From the NCBI RefSeq assembly GCF_018343515.1, contig NZ_JAGYPD010000002.1, positions 558,001 to 622,000 on the forward strand: a stretch of DNA of 64,000 nucleotides. Reading direction: 5' to 3'. A program made the position numbers and the translations under genes. Source of the DNA: Bacillus sp. FJAT-50079 (lineage in GTDB: Bacteria; Bacillota; Bacilli; Bacillales; Bacillaceae_C). Of the stretch, positions 47,750-57,331 are shown one piece after another. Below the pieces are notes generated by a model. That model searched no databases. It saw only the letters and a program-made list of their open reading frames with translations, and had not been told where the DNA came from. Positions within the stretch are counted from its first letter, which is position 1. Every line of letters starts with the position of its first letter.

Positions 47750-50101
47750 ATGAATAAAACAAAACATAAAGGACCACAAAAACTTCCAGTACTTCCCGAT
47801 CCTAAATTATGGGTAAGTCCAATTCCATTTGGGTTAGGAAAAGTAAAACCAAAACATATTAGAGATACCGTAAAAGTAATTGCTGAAAACCGTGATAATC
47901 TTCCATACGCCTATCGGATTTTAACTCAAGGTGTTTGTGACGGATGTGCACTTGGGGTTTCTGGTCTTTATGATCAAACACTGGCCGGACCCCATCTTTG
48001 TACAACCCGACTCAATGTATTAAGGCTCAATACAATGCCGGCAATCGATCATGATATTTTACATAGTGATATTGATGAACTTCGTAAATTCGATAGTAAG
48101 GATCTGCGAAAATTAGGACGCATCCCCTATCCCCTATCACGAAAGCCAGGAGAAAGGAAATTTAGGCGGATATCATGGGATGAAGCTTTAAATAAAGTTG
48201 CTGAAAAAATAAGGAGCATTGATCCAAAGCAGCTTGCCTTTTTTCTAACAGCAAGAGGAATTACGAATGAGGTTTACTACACTGCTGGAAAATTTGCCAG
48301 GTTTATAGGAACAAATAATATCGACAATGCTTCACGAATCTGCCACTCTCCAAGTAAAACAGCATTACAGCGTTCGCTTGGAATCGGGGCATCAAGCTGT
48401 AATTACCAAGATTGGATCGGGACAGACGTTCTCATCTTCTGGGGTTCTGTTGCTGCCAACAATCAGCCTGTTTCAACAAAGTACATGTATGCGGCAAAAC
48501 GAAAAGGAACAAAGATTATTTGCATTAACCCATACAAGGAGCCCGCAATGGACGGGTATTGGGTACCATCCATCCCTGACTCCGCATTATTTGGAACAAA
48601 GATTGCCGATGATTTTTATCAAGTAAACATCGGCGGCGATATCGCCTTTATGAATGGTGTGATCAAGCATTGGTTTGAAATGGAAAAGGAAAGTCCTGGC
48701 TCAGCACTGGATCATGATTTTATCCGTAATCATGCAAATGGATTAGAGGAGCTTAGAAACCATGCCAATAACCAGGATTGGGAAGAGCTTGAAAAGTCGT
48801 CAGGTTTATCAAAAGAAAGAATGCTCGAATTTGCAACTTTACTAGCTAACTCTAAAAGCGGTGTATTCGTATGGTCAATGGGACTTACACAGCATCGTTT
48901 TGGTACAGATAATATTTCACAAGTGGCAAATCTCGCCATTCTACGTGGATTTATCGGTCGGGAACATTGTGGCGTTATGCCAATTCGTGGCCACTCTGGT
49001 GTGCAAGGCTCAGGTGAAATGGGTGCAGATCCATTTACTCTTCCAGGTAGTAATTTTGATCCAAATAATATTGAACGCATGGAGAAGATTTGGAATTTCG
49101 AAATACCGAAATGGCAAGGTGACATCGTTGGCGTATCGCTAGAAAATGCTATGCTCCCCGAAGACCATGATAGAAAACTAAAAATATTATATACTTCTGG
49201 CGGAAATTTCCTTGAAACAATGCCGGATCCTGATTTTATGAAAGAGTGTTTAGAGAATATGGAGCTGCGGGTTCACCAAGATATTATTTTCAATACTTCA
49301 ACACTTGTGGACGCCAAAGAAGAGGTGATCGTCCTTCCTGCCATGACACGATATGAACAGCGCGGCGGTGGAACTTCTACTTCAACTGAACGCATGGTCT
49401 ATTTTTCTCCAGAAATAAAAGGGCCGCGGATTGAAGAAGCTCGTTCAGAATGGGAAATTTATGTCGATCTTGCTGCTCGAATAAAACCTGACGAGAAACA
49501 TTTGCTCAATTTTACGGAAGCAGAGCAAATACGAGCAGAAATTGCGATTGCTAACCCTAATTATGATGGCATTCAACATTTGAAAAATCGTGGAGATGTG
49601 TTCCAATGGGGTGGCGCTTGGCTATGCGAAGGTGGAATTTGTCCAACCGAAGATGGCCGAAGCAACTTAATTCCAATTGAGCTTCCAGAACTTAGAAAGC
49701 CGGAAGGGCATTTCCATGTAACAACTCGACGTGGTAAACAGTTTAATTCAATGATTTACGGTGAAAAAGATGCGTTCAATGCCGCCGATCGCTATGATAT
49801 TTTAATCCATGAAGATGATGCTCGCGAACTGGGGATTAGCGAAAAGGATGCCATCGTCGCATATAATAAAGCAGGAACATTCCAAGGAAGGGCAAAATTC
49901 GCCGAAACACGCCGCGGCAATATTTCTGTATTCTGGCCGGAAGGAAATGTATTAATTCCTAAAGGGGTCTATGAACACCATGCAGGTATACCTGAATATA
50001 CTACAGGAGTGATGATTGAAAAGGCTGAAACATACCTTGCTAATAAAGACACAAAATATGCAGAGAAAAGGATTGATGACCTTGAACAGGACATCGGTTA
50101 A
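47750..50101 (+). CDS. FdhA/YdeP-like molybdopterin oxidoreductase
   Basis: 783-residue molybdopterin-guanine-dinucleotide enzyme of the formate-dehydrogenase-alpha-like (FdhF/YdeP) family. The active-site region reads ASRICHSPSKTAL, where Cys stands for selenocysteine and His follows, as in Cys-type formate dehydrogenases. The N-terminus has Cys in VCDGCALG and HLCTTRL. C-terminal MoCo domain has RRGKQFNSMIYG. No electron-transfer partner subunit is beside it. ATG at 47750 follows AAAGGGTG. fdhD comes 9 bp later. Confidence 0.9.
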   Translation: MNKTKHKGPQKLPVLPDPKLWVSPIPFGLGKVKPKHIRDTVKVIAENRDNLPYAYRILTQGVCDGCALGVSGLYDQTLAGPHLCTTRLNVLRLNTMPAIDHDILHSDIDELRKFDSKDLRKLGRIPYPLSRKPGERKFRRISWDEALNKVAEKIRSIDPKQLAFFLTARGITNEVYYTAGKFARFIGTNNIDNASRICHSPSKTALQRSLGIGASSCNYQDWIGTDVLIFWGSVAANNQPVSTKYMYAAKRKGTKIICINPYKEPAMDGYWVPSIPDSALFGTKIADDFYQVNIGGDIAFMNGVIKHWFEMEKESPGSALDHDFIRNHANGLEELRNHANNQDWEELEKSSGLSKERMLEFATLLANSKSGVFVWSMGLTQHRFGTDNISQVANLAILRGFIGREHCGVMPIRGHSGVQGSGEMGADPFTLPGSNFDPNNIERMEKIWNFEIPKWQGDIVGVSLENAMLPEDHDRKLKILYTSGGNFLETMPDPDFMKECLENMELRVHQDIIFNTSTLVDAKEEVIVLPAMTRYEQRGGGTSTSTERMVYFSPEIKGPRIEEARSEWEIYVDLAARIKPDEKHLLNFTEAEQIRAEIAIANPNYDGIQHLKNRGDVFQWGGAWLCEGGICPTEDGRSNLIPIELPELRKPEGHFHVTTRRGKQFNSMIYGEKDAFNAADRYDILIHEDDARELGISEKDAIVAYNKAGTFQGRAKFAETRRGNISVFWPEGNVLIPKGVYEHHAGIPEYTTGVMIEKAETYLANKDTKYAEKRIDDLEQDIG

Positions 50102-50110
50102 GAAGGCGTT

Positions 50111-50929
50111 ATGATGGTCCATAATAAATTAAAAGTCATTAAGTTTTCTAATGATTCTTTAATAGAAACAACAGATGTGGCAGCAATTGAATACCCGCTT
50201 ACGATCTATGTCGATGGCGAGGAGTTTGCAACAATTGTTTGTACACCAACTCATTTAAACGAATTAGTCATTGGATTTTTAGCATCGGAAGGTATGATTC
50301 GTTTCAAGGAAGATATAACTCTACTAGAAATCGATGAAAGCCGTGGCTTCGCATATGTGGAGTTAAAGATAAAGCAATCGATCAATAAAGAAATGTTTTC
50401 CAAAAGAATGATCGGTTCATGCTGTGGAAAAAGCAGACAATTTTATTTTCACAATGATGCAAAGACAGCGAAAACGATTATGAGCAAACAATTAATTTCA
50501 ATTGCTCAATGCTTTTCTTTGATGAACCAAATGCAAATGAATTCAACAGATTTCCAACTGACAGGCGGCGTGCACAATGCTGCATTATGCACGACAGATC
50601 AACTATTATTTAGCTATTCCGATGTAGGCCGTCATAATGCATTAGATAAATTATTTGGCCATTGCATTCAATCTAATATGCCCCTAAAGGATAAAATCAT
50701 TGTGTTTAGTGGCCGAATTTCTTCAGAGGTAGTGTTGAAAGTTGCAAAAATTGGTGCTGGGATTCTCCTTTCAAAATCAGCCCCAACTTCGCTTGGGATT
50801 GATTTAGCTGCTGATCTAGGTATTACCGTCGTTGGCTTTATAAGAAATGATCAACTAAATATATACTCGCATCCAGAAAGAATAATCGAAGCCAACCAAA
50901 TAAATAAAGAACCGGAACCTTCCTGTTGA
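50111..50929 (+). CDS. fdhD: FdhD, sulfur carrier for formate dehydrogenase
   Basis: 272-residue protein that carries sulfur from a cysteine desulfurase to the molybdenum cofactor of formate dehydrogenase. The catalytic double cysteine is in IGSCCGKS, and LTGGVHNAALC and SDVGRHNALDKLFG are family blocks. Start at 50111 or 50114. Co-location shows that the upstream molybdoenzyme needs a sulfurated cofactor. Confidence 0.94.
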   Translation: MMVHNKLKVIKFSNDSLIETTDVAAIEYPLTIYVDGEEFATIVCTPTHLNELVIGFLASEGMIRFKEDITLLEIDESRGFAYVELKIKQSINKEMFSKRMIGSCCGKSRQFYFHNDAKTAKTIMSKQLISIAQCFSLMNQMQMNSTDFQLTGGVHNAALCTTDQLLFSYSDVGRHNALDKLFGHCIQSNMPLKDKIIVFSGRISSEVVLKVAKIGAGILLSKSAPTSLGIDLAADLGITVVGFIRNDQLNIYSHPERIIEANQINKEPEPSC

Positions 50930-50946
50930 ACGGAAGGTTCCAATTC
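50914..50946 (+). terminator. Terminator of fdhD
   Basis: GGAACCTTCC / GGAAGGTTCC perfect 10-bp stem overlapping the stop codon; the T tail (AATTCTTT) is weak. Confidence 0.7.
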
Positions 50947-50947
50947 T

Positions 50948-51922
50948 TTACGATTTAATTTTCTCTAATAGCTCTTCGATGACTTGCATATTTTTCACAG
51001 TATCTTTTCCGCTATACATTGGCTCCTTACCAGTTGCGACACAATCAGCAAAATGTTCAACTTGTAATGTATATTGATCTCCAGTGACTCTTTCTTCCTT
51101 CACAACACCATCTGCATCCTCTACAACGATTAAGCCTCCTTCTTCCTGCTCATCTGGACGAAAAGCAAATGGAAGCTTAATTGAACCTTCCGTTCCGTAA
51201 ATCTCGTATACATTTCTTCGTTGCTGCTCAAAGCTACTATTAAATGAGGCAATCACGCCACTAGGAAATGTTAACATGCCAACAAAATTTACATCGACTT
51301 GGAGCTCAGGATGAATCGCTGCTGATCCTTGGATCGACGTTGGCTCCTCCCCTGTGATCATCCGAGCTGCATGAATACAGTAACAGCCGACATCAAATAG
51401 AGAGCCGCCCCCTACTTCCTTGTTTAAACGTATATTATTCACAGTTGGATCTAAAGGAAATGTAAACGCTGAGTGGATAAATTTCACCTCACCAATTTCT
51501 CCACTTTGAATAATCTCCTTTACCCGCTCATGTTGTGGGTGAAATTGATACATGAACGCTTCCATAAACACAACACGATTTTGTTGGCAAACTTCGGCCA
51601 TTTCTGCTGCATCTTCAGAAGTTAGCGCAGCTGGCTTTTCACATAATACATGCTTCCCCGCTTCGGCTGCAAGTAACGTCCATTTTTTGTGAAGATGGTT
51701 TGGCAGCGGAATATATACCGCATCAATGTCCGGATCAGCCAATAATTCATCATATGTACCATATACTTTCGGAATATTGAATTCTGAAGCAAATTGTTCG
51801 GCCTTCCCGCTTCCACTTGCAATCGCAGTTACTTCTGCATTTTTTGAGCGTTGAATTGCTGGAATTAATGCCTTTCTAGCAATCCCCGCTGCACCTAAAA
51901 TACCAAATCTTATTTTTTTCAT
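50948..51922 (-). CDS. Gfo/Idh/MocA family oxidoreductase
   Basis: 324-residue NAD(P)-dependent sugar or polyol dehydrogenase. Rossmann motif FGILGAAGIARKALIPAI, then YIPLPNHLHKKWTLLAAEAGKHVLCEKP with the conserved EKP lysine, and a C-terminal domain with GGGSLFDVGCYCIHAARM. Substrate unknown; like dimeric dihydrodiol or glucose-fructose types. Convergent with fdhD, single gene. Confidence 0.9.
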   Translation of the reverse strand: MKKIRFGILGAAGIARKALIPAIQRSKNAEVTAIASGSGKAEQFASEFNIPKVYGTYDELLADPDIDAVYIPLPNHLHKKWTLLAAEAGKHVLCEKPAALTSEDAAEMAEVCQQNRVVFMEAFMYQFHPQHERVKEIIQSGEIGEVKFIHSAFTFPLDPTVNNIRLNKEVGGGSLFDVGCYCIHAARMITGEEPTSIQGSAAIHPELQVDVNFVGMLTFPSGVIASFNSSFEQQRRNVYEIYGTEGSIKLPFAFRPDEQEEGGLIVVEDADGVVKEERVTGDQYTLQVEHFADCVATGKEPMYSGKDTVKNMQVIEELLEKIKS

Positions 51923-51988
51923 CTAACTCCCTCCCCTATTTATTAGTATAGATGATCGTGTAGAAATGAAAAGGAAAATAAATATTTT

Positions 51989-53815
51989 TTATATTGCTTC
52001 TAGAACTTTAAACTGTGCTTTTACAAGGCGATAATATTCACCGCGCTGCAACATTAATGTTTGATGATTTCCTTCCTCAATGATCTTCCCATTTTCAAGA
52101 ACATAAATATTGTCTGCCTCCCTAATAGTGGAAAGTCGATGTGCGATAATAATTGATGTTCTGTTTTTTAATAATGTTTTTAATGCATGTTGGATTTGTA
52201 CTTCCGTTTCCGTGTCAATGCTTGCTGTTGCCTCATCCAAAATAATGATGCGCGGGTCTGCTAATAATGCCCTTGCAAAGGATAGTAGCTGACGCTCACC
52301 AACCGATAATATATTTCCTCTTTCCTCAACTTCTGTCTCGTATCCGTGCGGTAAGTTTTCAATGAAGTGATTTGCACCGATCGCGACGGCAGCATGAATC
52401 ACTTCTTCATCTGTCGCTGTTGGTCGTCCAAAGCGAATGTTTTCCATAATCGTCCCAGAAAAAATAAATGTTTCTTGAAGAACAACACTTATTTGCTGGC
52501 GTACACTTTGTAACGATAGATCACGTAAATCCTTTCCATCAATGCTCACAGTCCCCGCTGTTGGATCATAAAATCGCGTAATTAAATTGGCAATCGTTGA
52601 TTTGCCTGATCCCGTATGACCGACGAGAGCGATTGTTTGCCCTGGCAGCATTTCGAAAGAGACCCCGTTTAACGCTTTTCGTTTCTCGTCATATGAAAAT
52701 TCTACACAATCAAATTGAATTCTTCCTTCTATTTCTTTCAGTTGCTCTGCCTTTTTCTTCTCATGAACGATCGGCTGTTCATCTAAATACTCAAAAATTC
52801 GCTCAGATGACGCCATCCCCATTAATAACTGGTTGTATACTTGACCTAAACGGGAGATCGGTTCCCAAAACATCCCTAAATAAAAGGCAAAGGAAACGAA
52901 TTCTCCTAGCGTTAATTGCGATGACATAATTAAATGTGCACCTAACCAAATAAGTACCGCAGAACCAATCGCATTCGTTAATTCTACAAGCGGTCGAAAT
53001 ACTGCACTCTTCTTCGAAGCAATTCTCCATGCTTCAAAGTTTTCAAAGTTTACCCCTTCAAAAAAGGCAATGTTTTCGATTTCCTGCGTATAACTTTGAG
53101 TCACACGAATTCCTTGAATACTTTCATTTAAATGTGAATTAAGTTTCGATTGCTTCATGCGCATGTTTTGCCATGCCCTGCGAATGCTTTTTCTTAATGT
53201 TGTAGATAAAAGAAACATTAATGGCAAAATGACAAGAACAGCTAATGTGAGTTGCGGGCTTAATGTAAACAAAATAATTATAACACCGAAAAGCATTAAT
53301 AAATCCATGAAAATATTAATCACACCATTTGTGAACAGCTCTTGCAATGAGTTTGTATCATTCATAATCCGGACAAGAATTGAACCGGCTGAACGCTGAT
53401 CGAAAAATCGGTGTGATAAGCCTTGAACATGTGTGAAAATATGCTTTCTTAAATCATAAATCACCCCTTGCCCTAGTTCATAACTCCATTTAATCCGAAA
53501 AATATTAGCAATATAAGAAATGACAAATAATCCAGTAATGATTGCAACGATGACCAGTAATAAGGTAACGTCTTTATCCTTCGTAATCGCCTTATCTAAT
53601 GCGTACACACCGATTAAAATCGGGATGATCAAGCGTACCGCGGTTGTTAGCAATACCATTAAAATCGATGCCGGCAAAAGCTTTTTTGAATAAGGCTTCA
53701 AATAACCAAGTAGACGAATCATTTGTTTCCAGTTAAATGGTTTATCAATGAGTTGCTCCGTTGAATAGCGAAACCGCTCAAGTACAAGCGGATTTATTTT
53801 ATTATTTCGCGCCAT
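51989..53815 (-). CDS. ABC exporter, catalytic half
   Basis: 608-residue half-transporter: six helices (residues about 45-330) and a nucleotide-binding domain. Walker A GHTGSGKST, signature LSVGERQLLSFARALL, Walker B with catalytic Glu IIILDEATASID, switch His in IIAHRLSTI. With the next gene it should form a heterodimeric multidrug exporter of the YfiBC/BmrCD type. The ATG at 53815 follows GGTGAGGGATG. Second gene of the pair. Confidence 0.9.
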   Translation of the reverse strand: MARNNKINPLVLERFRYSTEQLIDKPFNWKQMIRLLGYLKPYSKKLLPASILMVLLTTAVRLIIPILIGVYALDKAITKDKDVTLLLVIVAIITGLFVISYIANIFRIKWSYELGQGVIYDLRKHIFTHVQGLSHRFFDQRSAGSILVRIMNDTNSLQELFTNGVINIFMDLLMLFGVIIILFTLSPQLTLAVLVILPLMFLLSTTLRKSIRRAWQNMRMKQSKLNSHLNESIQGIRVTQSYTQEIENIAFFEGVNFENFEAWRIASKKSAVFRPLVELTNAIGSAVLIWLGAHLIMSSQLTLGEFVSFAFYLGMFWEPISRLGQVYNQLLMGMASSERIFEYLDEQPIVHEKKKAEQLKEIEGRIQFDCVEFSYDEKRKALNGVSFEMLPGQTIALVGHTGSGKSTIANLITRFYDPTAGTVSIDGKDLRDLSLQSVRQQISVVLQETFIFSGTIMENIRFGRPTATDEEVIHAAVAIGANHFIENLPHGYETEVEERGNILSVGERQLLSFARALLADPRIIILDEATASIDTETEVQIQHALKTLLKNRTSIIIAHRLSTIREADNIYVLENGKIIEEGNHQTLMLQRGEYYRLVKAQFKVLEAI

Positions 53816-53824
53816 TTTCATCCC

Positions 53825-55579
53825 TCACCCTCTATTGCCTTGTAGCACTGCCTGTTGATCTTTGAATTGAATGTTGAATATTCGCTCGTATGGTCCGCCA
53901 TTTTGAAGTAAATCTTCATGTTTACCACGCTCAACAATTTCACCTTTTTCAAACACCAGTATCTCATCCGCATGTTTTAACGATGAAATCCGATGTGCAA
54001 TAATAAAGGTCGTTCTTCCCTTCATTACATAACGAAGAGCCCCTTGAATTTTGAACTCCGTTTCCATATCAACGGCACTTGTCGCATCATCAAAAATAAG
54101 AATACTTGGATCAAGGCATAAGGAACGAGCAATCGCTAGCCTTTGTTTTTGTCCGCCAGATAAACCGAGTCCGCGTTCACCCAATACCGTGTCATACCCA
54201 TCAGGAAGTTCAATAATAAATTGGTGTGCATCGGCACTTTTTGCCGCTGCAATAATTTCCTCCATCGACGCATCTGGTCTTCCGTAGGCAATATTCGCTT
54301 TAATCGTTGATGAAAATAAAAAGCTTTCTTGATGAACAAAGCCAATATTACTTCGAAGCGCTTTCAAATCATATTCTTTTACATTTTTCCCATCGATCAA
54401 CACCTCGCCGGCTACCGGCTCGTAAAATCTCGTAATTAATTGAGTAATACTTGTTTTACCCGAACCTGTCGAGCCAATCAAGCCAATCGTTTTCCCGGGC
54501 TCCACCTTAAAATTAATATCTTTTAATGCAGCATAATCATCACCTGCATAGCGGAGCGTTACGTTTTTAAATTCGACCCCACCAATGATCCGCTTTGGTT
54601 CGTACGCTTCTTCTGGATTTGTAATGTCTTCCTTCGCTTCTAATATTTCGAGTAGACGTTCCCCCGATGCTTTTGATTGAGAAAACATATTAATTGTAAA
54701 TCCTAAGCTCATAATCGGATATAAAATATATCCTACTAAACTATAAAAAGCGACAAGCTCCCCGGGTTGCAATGAACCTTGAATGACTAAATAGCCGCCA
54801 TATGATAAAAGAGCAATGACACATACATTTCCTAAAAACTCCATTAACGGAAAATATTTCGCCCAAATATTAGAAGTAAATATCATCTGATCTTTATAAT
54901 CCGCATTGGAATCATTAAATTTCCCCTTTTGAAACTCTTCACGTGAAAGCGACTTTACTGTATTGATTCCAGATAGATTCTCTTGCACATTCGTATTTAG
55001 CTTCCCGAATGACTTGCGAATGCCACGGAAGGCAGGATGAACCGCACGATCAAATTTATAAACTGCTATAAATAAAAAAGGAAGAGAAATCATCGTTGCA
55101 AACGTTAAAGGTACGGAATAATAAAACATAACGGTGAAACAAATAGCCAGCATTAAAATAAAGCGAAATAATTCAGAAAATCCAAACGATAGGAAAAATC
55201 GAAAGGATTCCACATCTGCGGTCAGTCGTGACATTAAATCTCCTGTTTTCGCGTTATCATAATAGCGGAAGGGTAGTACTTGCAACTTTTCATACAGTGC
55301 ATTTCTCATGGAATAGACAGATTTAATTCCAAATAAATCGCCACTATACTGATGAACAAATGTAGCAATTCCTTTCACAACCATAATTCCAACTACGCTT
55401 AAAGAAAGAAGCATAATTAAATCATACTTTTGATTAATAATTACCTCATCAATCGTCAGTTGTAAAATGATTGGATATACGACTGTAATCGCTGTCACAA
55501 AAAGCAAAAAAAACATTGAAAAAAAGAAATAATGCTTATAAGGCCAATAATACTGTTTCAGCTTTTTAAAGGTTTCCAT
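53825..55579 (-). CDS. ABC exporter, degenerate-site half
   Basis: 584-residue half-transporter with six helices and a nucleotide-binding domain. Walker A GSTGSGKTS, signature LSGGQKQRLAIARSL, but Walker B ends LIFDDATSAVD: Asp stands for the catalytic Glu. Such a site is typical of the non-hydrolysing half of heterodimers, as in BmrC (YheI). AAGGTTTCC-side start ATG 55579 follows TTAGGAGGAAC. First gene of the pair, 9 bp before its partner. Confidence 0.9.
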   Translation of the reverse strand: METFKKLKQYYWPYKHYFFFSMFFLLFVTAITVVYPIILQLTIDEVIINQKYDLIMLLSLSVVGIMVVKGIATFVHQYSGDLFGIKSVYSMRNALYEKLQVLPFRYYDNAKTGDLMSRLTADVESFRFFLSFGFSELFRFILMLAICFTVMFYYSVPLTFATMISLPFLFIAVYKFDRAVHPAFRGIRKSFGKLNTNVQENLSGINTVKSLSREEFQKGKFNDSNADYKDQMIFTSNIWAKYFPLMEFLGNVCVIALLSYGGYLVIQGSLQPGELVAFYSLVGYILYPIMSLGFTINMFSQSKASGERLLEILEAKEDITNPEEAYEPKRIIGGVEFKNVTLRYAGDDYAALKDINFKVEPGKTIGLIGSTGSGKTSITQLITRFYEPVAGEVLIDGKNVKEYDLKALRSNIGFVHQESFLFSSTIKANIAYGRPDASMEEIIAAAKSADAHQFIIELPDGYDTVLGERGLGLSGGQKQRLAIARSLCLDPSILIFDDATSAVDMETEFKIQGALRYVMKGRTTFIIAHRISSLKHADEILVFEKGEIVERGKHEDLLQNGGPYERIFNIQFKDQQAVLQGNRG

Positions 55580-55689
55580 TTTTGTTCCTCCTAAGGCAAC
55601 AATTTACCATACACATAAATATATCGGGTTCCGAAGTATTTTGCCAGTACTTTTCACTACTTTTCTGATTATTCTCGCACGTGATTAGT

Positions 55690-55724
55690 TAAAAAAATAC
55701 GCCCTATCATCCTATGGGCGTATC
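55690..55724 (-). terminator. Terminator of the TlpA-like gene
   Basis: ATACGCCC / GGGCGTAT stem extended by TA pairs, with seven Ts on the minus strand. Confidence 0.9.
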
Positions 55725-55741
55725 GTTCGCATTATGTGTAT

Positions 55742-56194
55742 TTACGCTTTTTCAATTTCTTCATGTGAACGGTATACTCTTTTTTCGAGCATCTTCATGC
55801 CACCACCACCAGCTTGAAAATGGTAAAGCATCCCCTCCTTATCGAATATGTAATAAGCTGGGATATATTGATTTTCAAAACAATTTGTTAGCGTTAATTC
55901 GTTATCAACAAAAATAGGTTGGGTCATCTCATGTTCAGCAGCTACCTTTTTAATTTCTTCCATAGCAAGATCTTTTTCCGATCTCGGCATATGTATCGCA
56001 ATCACATTTAAATTATCTTTATATTTATCACGCAATTGATTTACATCTGGCATTGCTTCCTTACATAGGTGACAGCTAATCGACCAAAAATGAATCAATG
56101 TCGGAGTTTCACCAATAAGTTCTTCTTTTGATACTTGACCATTTATCCATTCTGTTGCACCGATAAGCTCAGGCATTGGTTCACGCAGTTTCAT
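55742..56194 (-). CDS. Thioredoxin-like redox protein (TlpA type)
   Basis: 150-residue redoxin-fold protein with WSISCHLCKEAMP (CxxC pair), a TlpA-like IHFW strand before it and cis-Pro region QYIPAYYIFDKEG. No signal peptide, so it is probably cytoplasmic. Function likely thiol-disulfide exchange or peroxide reduction. AGAGGGTTCG before the ATG. Confidence 0.87.
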   Translation of the reverse strand: MKLREPMPELIGATEWINGQVSKEELIGETPTLIHFWSISCHLCKEAMPDVNQLRDKYKDNLNVIAIHMPRSEKDLAMEEIKKVAAEHEMTQPIFVDNELTLTNCFENQYIPAYYIFDKEGMLYHFQAGGGGMKMLEKRVYRSHEEIEKA

Positions 56195-56340
56195 TTCGAA
56201 CCCTCTCTTTATGAAATCAGCTAAGTAAAATTACTCTAATACTGTTTGATCTTGCCTCAAGTTTTCAGAACAAAGTCCGCCGTCAACAATCCGCGATGTG
56301 AGACCCTTTTTCATGTGTATAATTAAATACCTATCATCTC

Positions 56341-56369
56341 CAAAAAACGACCATTCATACGGTCGTTTC
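56341..56369 (-). terminator. Terminator of ccpC
   Basis: AAACGACC / GGTCGTTT 8-bp stem with TTTTTTGG on the minus strand. Confidence 0.9.
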
Positions 56370-56383
56370 GAGTTCTTGTCTTT

Positions 56384-57265
56384 TTATTCCGGTTGTTTTT
56401 CAATAAATTCCTTAATTGTTTTTAAAAATGCGTTTACTTGACGGAGTTGAAAGACCGACTCATATCCGAGCAGCCATGTATCCCTTTTAATTGGTTGATT
56501 GCGTTCGTCCATGAGCGGTATTTTGAACACATTCTTTTCTGCTCCACTTAATGTAATCGCTGGCAGGATCGCATAACCAATTCCATTATACGTCATTTGC
56601 TTACATGTCTCGATTTGGTCAACAACGATTGTCCTTTTTGGAACTGTTTGAAATTGTCGATGCCACCAATTTTGGATTTCTTGATAATAATTGGAATCGC
56701 TTTTAAATTGAATAAATGGACGATCAGTTTCCATTACCTCTTCAACTTTCTGGATTTCACGGTCGACGAGATAAAGGCTATCCTCAAATAAATGGAATTT
56801 CTCACCTTTCCAATCCGTGTTCCCCCTAATGATGCCAATATGTACTTCTCCTTCATAAAGGCTTTTTAAAATTTCGCTACTCCAGCCGGTAATAAGTGAT
56901 ATTTTTGCATTCGGATATTCACTGACGAAATGTTTTAACACCTTTGGCAGCCAGTTTTGACCAACAATCGATGCACATGCAATTTTTAACGTCCCATGGA
57001 CGGTTGATTCAAGCTCATGAATCTCTTCATATACGCGCTCTTGCTTTTCAAGCATCTCATTGGCATATGAAACAATAATTTCCCCCGATGGTGTGAGCAA
57101 AAGTCCTTTTTGTGTCCGAATGAACAGCTTTACTCCCCATTGCTTTTCAATACTTTGCAGTCGCTGTGAAAGTGCTGGCTGTGAAACAAATAGTCGCTCT
57201 GCTGCTTTTCTCATATTTGCTTCTTGTGCAAGGACAACGAGCAAGTTCAAATCTGATAATGACAT
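56384..57265 (-). CDS. ccpC: CcpC, LysR regulator of citrate-cycle genes
   Basis: 293-residue LysR-type regulator, highly similar to B. subtilis CcpC (YkuM): helix-turn-helix NMRKAAERLFVSQPALSQRL, effector domain block YPNAKISLITGWSSEILKSLYE, and TCKQMTYNGIGYAILPA. CcpC represses citB and citZ and senses citrate. ATG at 57265 has AAAGGAG upstream. Next to darB as in B. subtilis. Confidence 0.95.
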   Translation of the reverse strand: MSLSDLNLLVVLAQEANMRKAAERLFVSQPALSQRLQSIEKQWGVKLFIRTQKGLLLTPSGEIIVSYANEMLEKQERVYEEIHELESTVHGTLKIACASIVGQNWLPKVLKHFVSEYPNAKISLITGWSSEILKSLYEGEVHIGIIRGNTDWKGEKFHLFEDSLYLVDREIQKVEEVMETDRPFIQFKSDSNYYQEIQNWWHRQFQTVPKRTIVVDQIETCKQMTYNGIGYAILPAITLSGAEKNVFKIPLMDERNQPIKRDTWLLGYESVFQLRQVNAFLKTIKEFIEKQPE

Positions 57266-57294
57266 ACTAACTCCTTTCAACAGGTAATCCCCTG

Positions 57295-57331
57295 TAAAAA
57301 AGATCGGCCCCCTTTAGGTGGGAGCCGGATA
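57295..57331 (-). terminator. Terminator of darB
   Basis: ATCCGGCTCCC / GGGGGCCGAT stem with TTTTTT on the minus strand, directly after the darB stop. Confidence 0.8.

Noticed and set aside
48730-49125. 131-codon minus-strand frame inside the FDH-like gene
   Set aside because: Antisense shadow of a conserved molybdopterin enzyme.
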